A DNA stretch of 64,000 bases from Kitasatospora albolonga (GCA_002082585.1 CP020563.1:1110001-1174000); one strand, 5' to 3'. Counted from the stretch's first letter, positions 17,942-26,841 are shown. Notes: a model not told the origin generated them from the sequence alone. Program-made: numbers and translations.

Positions 17942-18387
17942 CCGGCGCCGGCACCCTCTTCGACGTCACGTTCGTCCTGGCCGCCCCGTTCTGGCTGCTG
18001 ATGATCTTCGCTCCGGCCTGGTCCGTCACCACCCGGATCATCTCGTCGCCGCTGACCGCGGTGCCGGTCGCCGTGCTGTACGCCGTCCTCGTCGCGCCGG
18101 TCTTCCCGGAGGTCTGGGCGGCGGTGACCGGGCCCGAGCTCACCGGCTTCCAGGAGCTGATGACGCTGCCCAACGGTGCCGCGGCCGTCTGGGCCCACAT
18201 CATCGCGTGGGACCTGCTGGTCGGCCAGTGGATGTTCCTCCAGGGCCGGAAGCTCGGGTTCTCGCCCTGGCTGATGGGGCCGCTGCTGGTCCTCGCGATC
18301 CTGCTCTCGCCGCTCGGGCTGCTGGTCTTCCTGGCGCTGCGGGCCGTCCGGCGCAACGCCGCTCGTCCGGTCGCGCCGGGCGGCTGA
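17938..18387 (+). CDS. ABA4-like family membrane protein (DUF4281)
   Basis: This 149-residue protein has four hydrophobic segments. The motif pattern FLAAPFWLLMIFAPAWSVTTRII near the start and AHIIAWDLLVGQWMFLQGRKLG in the middle match the ABA4-like/DUF4281 family. That family is named after a plant protein needed for neoxanthin synthesis; bacterial members have no settled activity. The start overlaps the stop of the upstream membrane protein by four bases. The SigK operon follows after 126 bases with its own promoter. Confidence 0.75.
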   Translation: MTGAGTLFDVTFVLAAPFWLLMIFAPAWSVTTRIISSPLTAVPVAVLYAVLVAPVFPEVWAAVTGPELTGFQELMTLPNGAAAVWAHIIAWDLLVGQWMFLQGRKLGFSPWLMGPLLVLAILLSPLGLLVFLALRAVRRNAARPVAPGG

Positions 18388-18447
18388 CCGCGCCGCCGCG
18401 CCGCCCGGCCGGGCTGGACGGGTTCTGGAAAGATCGCGGGCACTGGA

Positions 18448-18477
18448 CCAATCCGCACGGCCGTCGGCTCCGAATCA
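18448..18477 (+). promoter_or_regulatory. SigK-type promoter upstream of sigK (autoregulation)
   Basis: CCAATCC (18448-18454), a 16-base spacer, then CGAATCA (18471-18477). As I recall it, the mycobacterial SigK consensus is CCATCC-N16/17-CGAATCA. The same two boxes at the same spacing occur on both strands at 26904-27007. With transcription starting about 7 bases after the -10 box, the leader before the GTG at 18514 would be about 30 bases. Confidence 0.75.
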
Positions 18478-18513
18478 CTCCTGGAACCGATGACGTCCCG
18501 GGAGGAAACCCGC

Positions 18514-19098
18514 GTGAACGAAGCCGTACAGATCAGCGGGGTGCCCTCGCCAGGACCTGACCTCCAGGAGCTCCTGGTGCGGGTCGCGCGGGGGGACCAG
18601 GACGCGTTCGCCCAGGTGTACGACGCGGTCTCCGGGCCCGTGCTCGGCCTCGTACGGAGCATCCTCCGCGACCCCGCCCAGTCGGAGGAGGTCGCCCAGG
18701 AGGTCCTGGTCGAGGTGTGGCGTACCGCGCCCCGCTTCCAAGCCACCCGGGGCAGCGCGATGAACTGGGTGCTCACCCTCGCCCACCACCGGGCCGTCGA
18801 CCGGGTCCGCTCGGCCGAGGCGTCGGCGGCGCGGGAGCACAGGGCGGCGCTCCTGGACCGTACGCCCGCCTTCGACGAGGTCTCCGAACAGGTGGAGACA
18901 CGGCTGGAGAGAGAACAGGTCCGCCGCTGTCTGCGGACCCTGTCCGAACTCCAGCGGCAGTCCGTGACCCTGGCCTACTACCGGGGCCTGACCTACCGTG
19001 AGGTGGCGGAACTCCTCACCGTGCCGCTGGGCACCATCAAGACTCGACTGCGCGACGGCCTCATCCGGCTGCGCGACTGCCTGGGGGTGAGCGCATGA
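18514..19098 (+). CDS. sigK: ECF RNA polymerase sigma factor SigK
   Basis: This 194-residue ECF sigma factor has region 2 at about residues 25-95 (FAQVYDAVSGPVLGLVRSILRDPAQSEEVAQEVLVEVWRTAPRF) and region 4 at about 135-190 (SVTLAYYRGLTYREVAELLTVPLGTIKTRLRDGLIRLRDCL). The GTG at 18514 is chosen over the in-frame ATG at 18490 because GGAGG (18501-18505) lies eight bases upstream of it. It overlaps the anti-sigma gene by ATGA, the usual coupling that keeps the pair balanced. The partner, the following gene set and the promoter upstream match the SigK group. It likely transcribes its own operon and the FAD/fatty-acid operon. Confidence 0.88.
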   Translation: MNEAVQISGVPSPGPDLQELLVRVARGDQDAFAQVYDAVSGPVLGLVRSILRDPAQSEEVAQEVLVEVWRTAPRFQATRGSAMNWVLTLAHHRAVDRVRSAEASAAREHRAALLDRTPAFDEVSEQVETRLEREQVRRCLRTLSELQRQSVTLAYYRGLTYREVAELLTVPLGTIKTRLRDGLIRLRDCLGVSA

Positions 19099-19850
19099 GC
19101 ACGGCCGAACTGCACACGCTGACCGGGGCCTACGCCCTGCACGCGCTGCCGGAGGACGAGCGCCGGGAGTTCGAACGCCATCTCGCCGACTGCGAAGCCT
19201 GCGCCCAGGAGGTACGGGAGCTGTCGGCGACCGCCGCCCGGCTCGGCCTGGCCGTCGCCGAGGCCCCGCCGCGCGAGCTGCGGGAGAGGGTGCTGCGGGA
19301 GATCACGACCGTACGCCAGGAGGCTCCGCCGTCGCACGGCAGACCCGGACGCACGGGCGGCGGTGGCCGTACCGGACGCTGGTCCGTCTACGCGCTGGCC
19401 GCCTGTATCGCGGCGGCCGCCGCCTTCGGCGGGGTGGCGGTGTGGCAGAACCAGGTGGCGCAGGACGCCCGCCAGGAGGCGGACCGGGCCCAGCGGCAGA
19501 ACCAGCAGCTGGCGCAGGTGCTCTCCGCACCGGACGCGAGGACCAGCTCCGGCGAGCTGACCGGCGGCGCACGCGGCACGGTCGTCGTCTCGGAGCAGGA
19601 GAACCGGGCGGTGTTCCTGGCCTCGGGGATGGCTCCGCCGCCCAGCGGCAAGGTGTACCAGATCTGGTTCAACGACGAGGGCACCATGCGGTCGGCCGGT
19701 CTGATGAACCCCTCGGCGAGCGAGGACGCGGTGCTACTGGACGGGCCCGTGGACCGGGCCACGGGGATGGGCATCACGGTCGAACCGGCGGGCGGCTCGG
19801 CCGAACCGACCTCCGACCCGGTGGCCCTGATGGACTTCCCGACCGCCTGA
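19095..19850 (+). CDS. rskA: Anti-sigma-K factor RskA
   Basis: The 251-residue single-pass membrane protein has a cytoplasmic N-terminal anti-sigma domain with the zinc-binding H29-x3-C33-x2-C36 signature (ERHLADCEACAQEV). A transmembrane helix lies at about 96-117 (WSVYALAACIAAAAAFGGVAVW), followed by a short coiled segment and an outside RskA C-terminal domain (VVVSEQENRAVFLASGMAPPPSGKVYQIWF). It should hold SigK at the membrane until proteolysis of the outer and intramembrane parts frees it. The start overlaps the sigK stop by four bases. The photolyase gene follows 42 bases later without a visible terminator. Confidence 0.9.
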   Translation: MSTAELHTLTGAYALHALPEDERREFERHLADCEACAQEVRELSATAARLGLAVAEAPPRELRERVLREITTVRQEAPPSHGRPGRTGGGGRTGRWSVYALAACIAAAAAFGGVAVWQNQVAQDARQEADRAQRQNQQLAQVLSAPDARTSSGELTGGARGTVVVSEQENRAVFLASGMAPPPSGKVYQIWFNDEGTMRSAGLMNPSASEDAVLLDGPVDRATGMGITVEPAGGSAEPTSDPVALMDFPTA

Positions 19851-19892
19851 CCGCTCACCCACTCCCCCCACACTGCAAGGAGCGCCCGTTCC

Positions 19893-21245
19893 ATGAACGT
19901 CGCGGTGGTGCTGTTCACCTCCGATCTCCGTCTGCACGACAACCCGGTGCTGCGTTCCGCCCTGCGGGACGCGGACCGGGTCGTCCCCCTCTTCGTCCGG
20001 GACGAGGCCGTCCACCGGGCCGGGTTCGACGCCCCCAACCGGCTGGCGTTCCTCGCCGACTGCCTGGCCGACCTGGACGCCGGACTGCGGAAACGGGGCG
20101 GCCGGCTCGTCCTCCGTACGGGGGCGGTGGCCAAGGAGGTGCGGCGGCTGGTCGAGGAGACCGGGGCCGGGGCGGTCCACATGGCCGCCGGGGTGAGCGG
20201 GTACGCGGCACGGCGTGAGGAGCAGGTGCGTACCGCCCTGGCGGACACCGGCTGCGAGCTGCGCCTCCATGACGCGGTGGTCACCGCGCTCGCACCGGGC
20301 CGGGTGGTCCCGTCGGGCAAGGACCACTTCGCGGTGTTCACCCCGTACTTCCGCCGTTGGGAGGCGGCGGGGGTACGGGGCACACTGGGCGCTCCCCGCA
20401 CGGTCCGGCTGCCGGACGGCGAGCTCGCCTCCGACGGCCTCCCCGCGCGGGACGACGTCAAGAACGTCTCGCCCGGTCTGGCCGACGGGGGCGAGCGGGC
20501 GGGCCGGAAGCTGATGACGTCCTGGCTCGACGGGGACATGGGCGCGTACGCGGACGGCCATGACGACCTCGCCGGGGACGCCACCTCCCGGCTCTCCCCG
20601 CACCTCCACTTCGGTACGGTCTCCGCCGCCGAACTGGCCGGCCGGGCCCGGGAGAAGGGCGGACCGGGCGGCGAGGCGTTCGTCCGGCAGCTGGCCTGGC
20701 GCGACTTCCACCACCAGGTGCTGGCCGCCCGCCACGACGCCTCCTGGTCCGACTACCGGCCGCGTGAGGACCGCTGGCGCTCCGACGAGGACGAGATCAC
20801 CGCCTGGAAGACCGGGCACACCGGGTATCCCGTGGTGGACGCGGCGATGCGGCAGCTGGCGCACGAGGGGTGGATGCACAACCGGGGCCGGCTGCTCGCC
20901 GCGAGCTTCCTCACCAAGACACTGTACGTGGACTGGCGCGTGGGCGCCCGGCACTTCCTGGAGCTGCTGGTCGACGGCGACATCGCGAACAACCAGCTCA
21001 ACTGGCAGTGGGTGGCGGGCACCGGCACGGACACCCGCCCCAACCGGGTCCTCAACCCCGTGACCCAGGCCAAGCGGTACGACCCGGACGGCGACTACGT
21101 ACGGCGGTGGGTGCCGGAGCTGGCGGAGCTCGAGGCGTCCGAGATCCACGAGCCGTGGAAGCTGGACGGGCTGGACTATCCGGGACCGGTGGTCGATCTG
21201 GGCGAGGCCCGGGCGCGGTTCGAGAAGGCGCGCGGGCTGGACTGA
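19893..21245 (+). CDS. phr: Deoxyribodipyrimidine photo-lyase
   Basis: This 450-residue class I photolyase has the N-terminal antenna domain (VVLFTSDLRLHDNPVL). The FAD-binding C-terminal half shows SRLSPHLHFGTVSA, QLAWRDFHHQVLAA, MHNRGRLLAASFLTKTLYVDWRVGARHFLELLVDGDIANNQLNWQW and TRPNRVLNPVTQAKRYDPDGDYVRRWVPEL, all standard. It repairs UV-made pyrimidine dimers using visible light. GGAG (19879-19882) lies ahead of the ATG at 19893. It is the third gene of the sigK-rskA unit, which suggests that SigK induction also raises photo-repair. The mycobacterial sigK locus has no photolyase here. Confidence 0.93.
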   Translation: MNVAVVLFTSDLRLHDNPVLRSALRDADRVVPLFVRDEAVHRAGFDAPNRLAFLADCLADLDAGLRKRGGRLVLRTGAVAKEVRRLVEETGAGAVHMAAGVSGYAARREEQVRTALADTGCELRLHDAVVTALAPGRVVPSGKDHFAVFTPYFRRWEAAGVRGTLGAPRTVRLPDGELASDGLPARDDVKNVSPGLADGGERAGRKLMTSWLDGDMGAYADGHDDLAGDATSRLSPHLHFGTVSAAELAGRAREKGGPGGEAFVRQLAWRDFHHQVLAARHDASWSDYRPREDRWRSDEDEITAWKTGHTGYPVVDAAMRQLAHEGWMHNRGRLLAASFLTKTLYVDWRVGARHFLELLVDGDIANNQLNWQWVAGTGTDTRPNRVLNPVTQAKRYDPDGDYVRRWVPELAELEASEIHEPWKLDGLDYPGPVVDLGEARARFEKARGLD

Positions 21246-21277
21246 GGGCCTGTACCCGCCCACCCGCACAGGCCCTC
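21244..21277. terminator. Bidirectional terminator between phr and the DUF1295 gene
   Basis: GAGGGCCTGT (21244-21253) pairs perfectly with 21268-21277 over a 14-base loop. It lies between the two convergent operons of the SigK region, which end only 41 bases apart. Confidence 0.7.
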
Positions 21278-21286
21278 CACCGGACC

Positions 21287-22090
21287 TCAGCCGCGACGCG
21301 GCGGCCGGGGGAAGAACCCGCTGGTCCGGGCCTGGTACTCGGCGTATCCGGGGCGGTCGGCCAGATGGCGTTCCAGCAGGGCCGCACCGCTCCCCTTCGT
21401 CAGCAGGAAGCTCATCACCAGCGGCGCCACGACGGTCGCGGCGGCGGCGCCGGGCGCCTGGCAGACGAAGAGGAACAGCCCCCACCAGACAAGGAAGTCA
21501 CCGAAGTAGTTCGGGTGCCGGGTCCAGGACCAGAGCCCCCGGTCCATGATCTTCCCCTTGTTCGCGGGGTCGGCCTTGAACCGGGCGAGCTGGTGGTCCC
21601 CGACCGCCTCGAAGGTGAGCCCGACCGCCCACAGGACCGCCCCCGCCCAGGCCCACCACGCCACCGGCCCGGTCAGGTACTGCGCGGCCTGGACCGGCAG
21701 CGAGACCAGCCAGACCAGGGCGCCCTGGAGAAGGTAGACCTTGCGCAGGGCGTAGAGCTGCGGGTGGCCGGGGGCCTTGGCGAGCATCTTCTCGTAGCGC
21801 GGGTCCTCGCCGTGGCCGCGTCCGCGCCGCCCGATGTGGACGGCGAGCCGCAGCCCCCAGACCACGGTGAGCACGGTCACCACCAGCCGCCGCACATCAT
21901 CGCCGTCACCGGCCGAGAGGCCGTACGAGACGAGGGCGACGGCGGCGAAGCCGATGCCCCACGCCACGTCGACGATGCGGTGGACGCCCTTCTTCAGGGC
22001 GATGGCGAAGGTGACCAGCATGACGGCGAGGGCGGCACCGGCCGCGTACGCGAGCCCGCTCGCGAAGGCGCCCCAGTCGAAGGCGCTCAT
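21287..22090 (-). CDS. DUF1295 / steroid 5-alpha-reductase-like membrane protein
   Basis: This 267-residue protein has about seven hydrophobic segments and the DUF1295 motifs VWGLRLAVHIGRRGRGHGEDPRYEKML and LWSWTRHPNYFGDFLVWWGLFLF. The latter is the conserved NADPH/sterol-reductase-type HPNYFG..WWG block. Members reduce C=C bonds of lipids in eukaryotes; the bacterial substrate is not known. It is the last gene of the FAD-DUF1365-CFA-CFA-DUF1295 operon and overlaps the preceding gene by 4 bases. It corresponds in place to Rv0446c beside sigK in M. tuberculosis. A role in processing the methylated fatty acid is inferred from context. Confidence 0.85.
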   Translation of the reverse strand: MSAFDWGAFASGLAYAAGAALAVMLVTFAIALKKGVHRIVDVAWGIGFAAVALVSYGLSAGDGDDVRRLVVTVLTVVWGLRLAVHIGRRGRGHGEDPRYEKMLAKAPGHPQLYALRKVYLLQGALVWLVSLPVQAAQYLTGPVAWWAWAGAVLWAVGLTFEAVGDHQLARFKADPANKGKIMDRGLWSWTRHPNYFGDFLVWWGLFLFVCQAPGAAAATVVAPLVMSFLLTKGSGAALLERHLADRPGYAEYQARTSGFFPRPPRRG

Positions 22091-23448
22091 CGGTCCGCTC
22101 CGTACCAGTCACGCCGTGTCGCGGGCATCGCGGCCTTCCCCGACCGGTCAGGCCGTACGCACAGGATCTGGTCGACGCCCATCCGCCGCTCCTCGAACGC
22201 GAGGGAGCCGCCGACGAGATAAAGCCGCCAGACCCGCGCGGTCTCCTCCCCCACCAGGTCCGCGAACTCCGCCCACCGCTCCTCCAGCGTCCGCCGCCAG
22301 GCGTCCACGGTCAGCACATAGTGCTCGCGCAGGGCCTCGACGTCCCGCACTTCGAGCCCGGCCCCCTCCAGCAGCCCGACGGTCTCCCCGACGGGCCGCA
22401 TGTGCATGTCGGGGGCGATGTACGACTCGATGAACGCGCCGCCGCCCGGGGCGTTCGCACCCCGCGACATCTGCTGGACCAACACCCGCCCCTGAGGCCG
22501 CAGCGAGTCGTGCAGGACGCGGGTGAAGGCAGGGTACTCGGCGTCCCCGACGTGCTCGCCCATCTCGATCGTGGAGACAGCGTCGTACGCGCCCCGGGTC
22601 TCCGGCCGCTCCGCAATGTCCCGGTAGTCGATGTTGAGAACCTCGACCAGCTCCTCCAGGCCGTGGTCGGCCACCTGTCCCCGTACGTACGCGGCCTGTT
22701 CGGCGGCGAGCGTGACGGCGGTGACCCGGACGCCGTGGTGCCGGGCCGCGTGGAGGGTCAGCGAGCCCCAGCCGCAGCCGATGTCCAGCAGGCGTGCGCC
22801 GGGGCGCAGTCCGAGCTTGCGGCAGATCAGCTCCAGCTTGTCGCGCTGCGCGTCGGCGGGGCCGTAACCGGGGGCCTCGCTGGTCCAGTAGCCGCAGGAG
22901 TACGCCATGGTCGCGTCGAGGAGCAGCGCGTAGAAGGCGTTGGACAGGTCGTAGTGGTGGCTGATCGCCGCCCGGTCCCGGGCCCGGCTGTGCAGCGCCC
23001 CGCGCAGCCCTGCCCGGGCGGCGGGAACGGGCGGTCGGGGCCCCACGGCACCGAGGCGCAGGGCAGTGCCGACGGCGGCGAGCCGGTCGGGGAGCGAGGG
23101 CGCGGGCGGGGCGAGCCCGCGCTCGCTCACCGCGCGGCGCACGGCGCGCAGCACATCGCGCAGGTCCGCGCCCCCGTCCTCCGCGAGGTCGATCTCACCG
23201 GTGATGTACGCCTCGGCGAGGCCGAGTTCGCCGGGCGCCCAGAGCAGACGGCGCAGGGCGCGCCGGGAACGTACCCGGACCGTGGGCGCGTCCTCGGGCC
23301 CGGCCTCGCTGCCGTCCCACATCCGTACGCGGACGGGCAGCGCACCGCCGAGCAGCCGCTCGGCCAGGGGGACCAGCCGCTGGGCGGCTCCGGTGCGGGT
23401 GCGCCGGGCGGCCGGTTTGACGGGGGGCCTGGTGGCGGTGGTGGTCAC
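22087..23448 (-). CDS. Cyclopropane fatty acid synthase family SAM methyltransferase (second copy)
   Basis: In this 453-residue protein the central Mycolic_acid/CFA methyltransferase domain has AISHHYDLSNAFYALLLD, the SAM motif ARLLDIGCGWGSLTLHAA and VSTIEMGEHVGDAEYPAF. The N-terminal 150 residues carry the helical lipid-binding part (LGLAEAYITGEIDLAE). It should act on unsaturated acyl chains of phospholipids, adding a methylene or methyl from S-adenosylmethionine. The GTG start overlaps the stop of the first CFA-like gene (23445-23448). The two copies share motifs but differ clearly in sequence (for example IGCGWG against IGTGWG). They may catalyse different steps or act on different chains. 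Confidence 0.88.
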   Translation of the reverse strand: MTTTATRPPVKPAARRTRTGAAQRLVPLAERLLGGALPVRVRMWDGSEAGPEDAPTVRVRSRRALRRLLWAPGELGLAEAYITGEIDLAEDGGADLRDVLRAVRRAVSERGLAPPAPSLPDRLAAVGTALRLGAVGPRPPVPAARAGLRGALHSRARDRAAISHHYDLSNAFYALLLDATMAYSCGYWTSEAPGYGPADAQRDKLELICRKLGLRPGARLLDIGCGWGSLTLHAARHHGVRVTAVTLAAEQAAYVRGQVADHGLEELVEVLNIDYRDIAERPETRGAYDAVSTIEMGEHVGDAEYPAFTRVLHDSLRPQGRVLVQQMSRGANAPGGGAFIESYIAPDMHMRPVGETVGLLEGAGLEVRDVEALREHYVLTVDAWRRTLEERWAEFADLVGEETARVWRLYLVGGSLAFEERRMGVDQILCVRPDRSGKAAMPATRRDWYGADR

Positions 23449-24815
23449 GGGGTCTCCCGGTGGTTCGGTTCGCGGGTCAGGAGCAGCTGCTGCACATCGA
23501 GGTAGCCGGAGCGGAAGCCCGCCTCGGAGTAGGCGAGGTAGAAGGTCCACATCCGGCGGAAGACGGCGTCGAAACCGAGGGCGTCGACCTCGGCGGAGCG
23601 TTCCGTGAACCGTTCCCGCCAGAGGCGGAGGGTCTCGGCGTAGTGCGCGCCGTAGCCGGTGCGCCGCACGGTCCGCAGCCGGGTGTGCCCGGTGGTGACC
23701 CGTTCGATCGCCTCAGTGGAGGGCAGCAGTCCGCCCGGGAAGATGTACTTGTGAATCCAGGTGTACGTGGACCGGCTGGCGCGCAGCCGGTCGTCGGGCA
23801 TGGTGATGGCCTGGAGGGCGACCCGGCCGCCGGGGGCGAGCAGCCGGTCGAGGGTCCGGAAGTAGACGGGCCAGAACTCCTCTCCCACCGCCTCGATCAT
23901 CTCGACGCTGACGATGGCGTCGTAGTCGCCGGTGACCTGGCGGTAGTCGCAGAGCCGGATGTCCACCCGGTCCTGGAACCCGGCCTCGCGGACGCGCGTA
24001 CGGGCCAGTTCGCGCTGTTCGGCGGAGAGCGTGACGCTGACGACCCGGGCGCCCCGGGCCGCCGCGCGGACGGCGAGTTCGCCCCAGCCGGTGCCGATCT
24101 CCAGGAGCCGGGTCCCCTCGCCGACCCCGGCGGCGTCCAGCAGCCGGTCGATCTTGCGGTGCTGGGCGGCGGGGAGGAGGGCCTGCGTGGCGGGGAGGCT
24201 CCGGAAGACGGCGGAGGAGTAGGAGAGCGTCTCGTCCAGGAAGAGGGCGAAGAGTTCGTTGGAGAGGTCGTAGTGGTGGCTGATGTTGTCCCGGGAGCCC
24301 TCGGGGGTGTTGAGCTGGGCGGCGGGCCTGCGCAACGCCCAGAGGGGGCGCAGCCGTTGGAGCGGCGCGGGGACGAGACCGGCGGCGTTGTCGGCGAGGA
24401 CGGTGAGGACGGCGACGAGGTCGGGGGCGTCCCATTCACCGGCCATATAGGACTCGCCGAAGCCGATGAGTCCGCTCGCCCCGATCCGCGCGAAGAAGGC
24501 GTCGGGGTCACGGATGTCCATGAGCGGCCCGCCGAGCCCGATGTCCTCCGCACCGGCGAGCCGGGCGCGCAGGGGGAGGCGGGCGAGGGCGCGGCGGACG
24601 ATGCGTTCCGCGAGGGCGGTACGGAGGCGGGAGGTGACGCGGGAGGCCCGGGGGCGGGTGACGATGTCGGGCCAGCGGGTGGGGTCGGCGGCGGGGCTCG
24701 GCGGTGCGGTGGGGCCGGGGTTCGCCGGCTCGGGGGCGCGGTCCCTCGGCGCGGGGAGGTGGCCCGCGGGCTCGGGGGTCCGGTCTGCCGGCAGCTGGTG
24801 GGTGGGCGCGGTCAC
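23445..24815 (-). CDS. Cyclopropane/methyl fatty acid synthase family methyltransferase (UfaA1-like)
   Basis: The 456-residue protein has a Pro-rich N-terminus. The CFA family domain follows: IGFGESYMAGEWDAPDLVAVLTVL, DNISHHYDLSNELFALFLDETLSYSSAVF, the SAM site TRLLEIGTGWGELAVRAAARGARV, VEMIEAVGEEFWPVYF and the C-terminal YLAYSEAGFRSGYLDVQQ. Position and gene partners match UfaA1 (Rv0447c), which has been reported to methylate oleate in the making of tuberculostearic acid. The GTG start overlaps the upstream DUF1365 stop by four bases. The product could be a cyclopropane, methyl-branched or furan-precursor lipid; sequence alone does not decide. Confidence 0.88.
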   Translation of the reverse strand: MTAPTHQLPADRTPEPAGHLPAPRDRAPEPANPGPTAPPSPAADPTRWPDIVTRPRASRVTSRLRTALAERIVRRALARLPLRARLAGAEDIGLGGPLMDIRDPDAFFARIGASGLIGFGESYMAGEWDAPDLVAVLTVLADNAAGLVPAPLQRLRPLWALRRPAAQLNTPEGSRDNISHHYDLSNELFALFLDETLSYSSAVFRSLPATQALLPAAQHRKIDRLLDAAGVGEGTRLLEIGTGWGELAVRAAARGARVVSVTLSAEQRELARTRVREAGFQDRVDIRLCDYRQVTGDYDAIVSVEMIEAVGEEFWPVYFRTLDRLLAPGGRVALQAITMPDDRLRASRSTYTWIHKYIFPGGLLPSTEAIERVTTGHTRLRTVRRTGYGAHYAETLRLWRERFTERSAEVDALGFDAVFRRMWTFYLAYSEAGFRSGYLDVQQLLLTREPNHRETP

Positions 24816-25570
24816 TGCATGCCTTCCTGTGGGCGGTGGTGGGGACGGGGTTGCACGGGGAGGCCGCGCAGGTAGAGGCGGATGCCGTGCAGCCGGATGG
24901 CGAGGGAGACGGCGAGGGTGGAGAAGGGGTGGCGCAGGGCGAGCCGGGCCAGCGCCCGGGGGGTGGCCCGGCGGCGGGTGCCCCGTACGGTCGCGGTGAA
25001 CGGACGGCCCCCCGCACGCTCCAGATGAACGGTCAGATCGAGCCGCTCCCCGGGCTCGGGCAGCCGCATGCGGTAGCCGCCGTCGACGGGGAAGAACGGC
25101 GAGACATAGAACTCCTTGCCGGTCACGGCACGGCCGTCCCGGTCCGGGTGGAGCAGATAGCTGTGCCGTTCCCCGTACGTGTTGTGCACCTCGGCGACGA
25201 CGCAGAGCGGGGAGCCGTCGGCGCGGCGGCACCAGTAGACGGTGAGCGGGTTGAAGACATGGCCGAGGACCCGGGCCTGGGTGAGCATGGTGACGGTCCC
25301 GTCGGCGAGGTCCACGCCCTGGGCGGCCAGGAAGCGGGCGAGCCCGGCCCGGATGGTGGGCGCGGTGCCTCCGAAGTGGTCCCGCGCCTCGAACCGGGCC
25401 AGGGGCCGCAGGGCGCGCGGCAGCCGGGGCGGGGCATCGGGGTCGATGAGCCACAGATAGGTCCGGTGCCGCAGGGCGTACCGGCCGGGCCGCGTCCGTA
25501 CATGCGTGATCGTGCACGGATACAGGGCACTTACGGGACCGCTCACCGCGCCCCTTCCACGGACGCTCAC
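24812..25570 (-). CDS. DUF1365 family protein
   Basis: This 252-residue cytoplasmic protein carries DUF1365 signatures: ALYPCTITHVRTRPGRYALRHRTYLWLIDPD, DHFGG, LTQARVLGHVFNPLTVYWCRRADGSPLCVVAEVHNTYGERHSYLL and GKEFYVSPFFPVDGGYRMRL. The family has no settled enzyme activity, but it is nearly always found between an FAD oxidoreductase and a CFA-type methyltransferase. It is thus likely a partner in unusual fatty acid synthesis. Start GTG at 25570 overlaps the FAD gene stop; its stop overlaps the next start. Both joints are GTGA. Confidence 0.85.
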   Translation of the reverse strand: MSVRGRGAVSGPVSALYPCTITHVRTRPGRYALRHRTYLWLIDPDAPPRLPRALRPLARFEARDHFGGTAPTIRAGLARFLAAQGVDLADGTVTMLTQARVLGHVFNPLTVYWCRRADGSPLCVVAEVHNTYGERHSYLLHPDRDGRAVTGKEFYVSPFFPVDGGYRMRLPEPGERLDLTVHLERAGGRPFTATVRGTRRRATPRALARLALRHPFSTLAVSLAIRLHGIRLYLRGLPVQPRPHHRPQEGMQ

Positions 25571-26841
25571 CACGTCACCCCCAGGGCAGCCGCCGCCTCG
25601 GCCCCCGACCGGCACCCGTCCTCGTGGAAACCCCAGCCGTGGTACGCCCCCGCGTAGGCGGTGACGGGTCCGGAGAGGGCGGGCAGTCCGGCCTGGGCGG
25701 CGACGGACTCCGGGGTGTAGACGGGGTGTTCGTAGACCATCCGGGCCCGTACGGAATCGGCATCGACCCGGTCGGCGCCGTTCAGCGTGACGACGAAGGT
25801 CTCGGGCGCGTCGAGCCGCTGGAGCCGGTTCATGTCGTAGCTGACGGTGACGTGGTCGGCGTCGGCGGCACAGGAGGGCATCAGGTAGTTCCAGGAGGCC
25901 CTGGCGCCCCGGCTGCGGGGCAGCAGCGTGGTGTCGGTGTGCAGGAGGGTGGGGTTGCGGGAGTACGTGAAGGCGCCGAGCGTGGCGCGTTCGGCGTCGG
26001 TCGGGTCGGCCAGCAGCCGGAGCGCCTGATCGGGGTGGGTGGCGATGACGACGGCGTCGTACGGGGTGGTGGTGCCGTCCTCGGTGGTGAGCTCGACGCC
26101 GTCCGCGTGGCGGGTGACGGCCCGGACGGGGGTCGCGGTGTGGACGGCGGTGAGCTGTTTGACGACGCGCTCGACGTACGCGCGCGAGCCGCCGGTGACG
26201 GTCCGCCAGACCGGGGAGCCGCCGATGGTGAGCATGCCGTGGTGGGCCAGGAACGCGAAGAGGTAGCGGGCGGGGTAGCGCAGGGCGGTGACCGGGTCGC
26301 AGGACCAGACGGCGGAGACCATGGGGGTGAGGAAGTGGGCGTGGAAGTACGGGGAGAAGCGGCCGCGCCGGGCGAACTCCCCCAGCGTCATGTCGGTGGC
26401 CGGGCTCTCCGGCAGTTCCAGGAGCGCCCGTGCGGCGCGGTGGAAGCGCGGCACTTCGGCGAGCATCCGCAGATACGGCCCCCGGAGCGCTGACCGGGGC
26501 TGGGCGAGGAGCCCGGCGATCCCCCGGGCACCGGCGTACTCCAGGCCGCACCCTTCGCACCGTACGGACATCGACATCTCCGACTCCTGGGTGGCGACGC
26601 CCAGTTCGTCGAAGAGACGCAACAGGTGGGGGTAGGTCCGCCGGTTGTGCACGATGAAGCCCGAGTCGACGCGGTGCACCCGCCCGTCGGACGCGGCCAG
26701 TTCATGCGTATGGGCGTGGCCGCCGACGCGGTCGTCGGCCTCGTACAGCGTGACGTCGTGCGCTGCGCGCAGAACGTGGGCGGCGGTCAGTCCCGCCACT
26801 CCGCTCCCCACCACGGCTGTCCGCCGCCGCTCCCCTGCCAT
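25567..26841 (-). CDS. FAD-dependent amine oxidase-like oxidoreductase
   Basis: This 424-residue flavoprotein opens with a dinucleotide-binding fold, AVVGSGVAGLTAAHVLRAAHDVTLYEADDRVGGHAHT. It also has VDSGFIVHNRRTYPHLLRLFDELGV and C-terminal GPVTAYAGAYHGWGFHEDGCRSG. It belongs to the NAD/FAD group found beside CFA synthases (Rv0449c-like). Members of such clusters in Rhodobacter act in furan fatty acid synthesis, so a fatty-acyl desaturation or oxidation step is plausible but inferred. The ATG at 26841 follows GGAGGGAG. It is the first gene of a five-gene operon behind a SigK-type promoter. Confidence 0.85.
   Translation of the reverse strand: MAGERRRTAVVGSGVAGLTAAHVLRAAHDVTLYEADDRVGGHAHTHELAASDGRVHRVDSGFIVHNRRTYPHLLRLFDELGVATQESEMSMSVRCEGCGLEYAGARGIAGLLAQPRSALRGPYLRMLAEVPRFHRAARALLELPESPATDMTLGEFARRGRFSPYFHAHFLTPMVSAVWSCDPVTALRYPARYLFAFLAHHGMLTIGGSPVWRTVTGGSRAYVERVVKQLTAVHTATPVRAVTRHADGVELTTEDGTTTPYDAVVIATHPDQALRLLADPTDAERATLGAFTYSRNPTLLHTDTTLLPRSRGARASWNYLMPSCAADADHVTVSYDMNRLQRLDAPETFVVTLNGADRVDADSVRARMVYEHPVYTPESVAAQAGLPALSGPVTAYAGAYHGWGFHEDGCRSGAEAAAALGVTW

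Noticed and set aside
18490..18513. ATG at 18490 as sigK start
   Set aside because: The GGAGG at 18501-18505 is placed for the GTG at 18514, and the extra eight residues lie ahead of the usual sigma N-terminus.
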